From the NCBI GenBank assembly GCA_965656875.1, contig CBFHMJ010000018.1:62001-126000 (forward strand): a stretch of 64,000 nucleotides of DNA, read 5' to 3'. Positions within the stretch are counted from its first letter, which is position 1. Each line of letters starts with the position of its first letter. The stretch comes from CBFHMJ01 sp965656875 (GTDB taxonomy: Bacteria; Pseudomonadota; Gammaproteobacteria; Enterobacterales; Alteromonadaceae). The translations under genes were made by a program, and so were the position numbers. The notes under the pieces are model-generated. The model did no database searches. It had not been told where the DNA came from and saw only the letters and a list, made by a program, of their open reading frames with translations. Shown here piece after piece: positions 63,733-64,000 of the stretch.

Positions 63733-64000
63733 CAGTTTTTCAATTTAGCTGCGAAACAGATACCTGTCTTCTATCAGAATCATTCATCATATGGATTATT
63801 TCCCTTCACGCTCTGGTAATAGACGATAGGTTTTGAACAGGTTGTAATGACATTGTGGATGGTTATTTGAAAGGTGTGATTGAACAGCAGAAGAAAAAAA
63901 TGGACTGAGAAGAGGTGTAGCGTTTGGTGTTACTGTGTAATGTTGACCTTTGACTTCAAATAAAAAGACTTGAGTTCAAAGATCAACAGTTATTAGTCAA
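63733..64000. other. Intergenic region after dam with an imperfect inverted repeat
   Basis: No gene is seen before the window ends. An inverted repeat matching at 12 of 14 positions (63941-63954 with 63975-63988) lies near the edge; its T content after the second arm cannot be judged because the window ends. Confidence 0.4.

Overview
This is chromosomal DNA of a Gram-negative, probably marine or heterotrophic, gammaproteobacterium. The evidence is the aceF-lpd pair, yicC/rph-pyrE, and the pilMNOPQ-aroK-aroB-damX-dam cluster in the order usual for Pseudomonadales/Oceanospirillales/Vibrio relatives, together with TonB and Tsx-like outer-membrane proteins. I could not assign a genus. Base composition is moderate and drops visibly in the accessory block at about 11.2-18.2 kb.

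Layout: (1) 1-2196 end of aceF and complete lpd, closed by a strong terminator. (2) 2.5-11.2 kb: a large exported leucine-rich-repeat protein with four ~270-residue modules, a small exported protein, a composite AraC-type regulator, a gamma-glutamylcyclotransferase-like protein, small membrane proteins, a serine beta-lactamase-fold hydrolase and a YbaN-like protein. (3) 11.2-18.2 kb: a defence/toxin island ending at the 3' end of yicC. It holds an intact hipBA pair with repeated operator-like boxes, the C-terminal relic of a type I restriction specificity subunit, an apparently intact Kiwa anti-phage pair (kwaA-kwaB), a KilA-N/RM-associated DNA-binding gene with an amber codon, a doc-type toxin gene with an internal deletion, and a truncated rhuM. 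(4) 18.2-20.7 kb: yicC, rph, pyrE. (5) 20.8-27.7 kb: four tandem exported subtilisin-like proteases, two with fibrinogen-like C-terminal regions. (6) 27.9-36.1 kb: an alpha-oxoamine synthase, a 3-hydroxybutyrate catabolic operon (permease, exported alpha/beta hydrolase, dehydrogenase) divergent from a TonB receptor, and a LuxR-type response regulator. (7) 36.2-47.9 kb: PPK2 kinase, a putative single-alpha-helix protein, and an unusual minus-strand run of a Tsx-like porin, two cyclic-nucleotide-domain/DASS transporters, a substrate-binding protein and an acyltransferase-like protein; then an ASCH protein, an unknown membrane protein and a GNAT enzyme. (8) 47.9-54.1 kb: a CrbS-like transporter/sensor kinase and PBP1A. 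(9) 54.3-63.7 kb: type IV pilus secretin assembly genes, shikimate genes, damX and dam.

How the parts may work together: the 3-hydroxybutyrate locus looks like an outer-membrane-to-cytoplasm scavenging pathway, and the LuxR regulator beside it may be the partner of the CrbS-like kinase 12 kb away. The proteases, the LRR protein and the TonB receptor suggest a polymer-degrading lifestyle. The island appears to be a decaying type I RM/toxin locus that keeps a working-looking Kiwa system and hipBA. No tRNA, rRNA, CRISPR array, transposase or integrase was recognised. All assignments come from reading sequence motifs; no database search was run.
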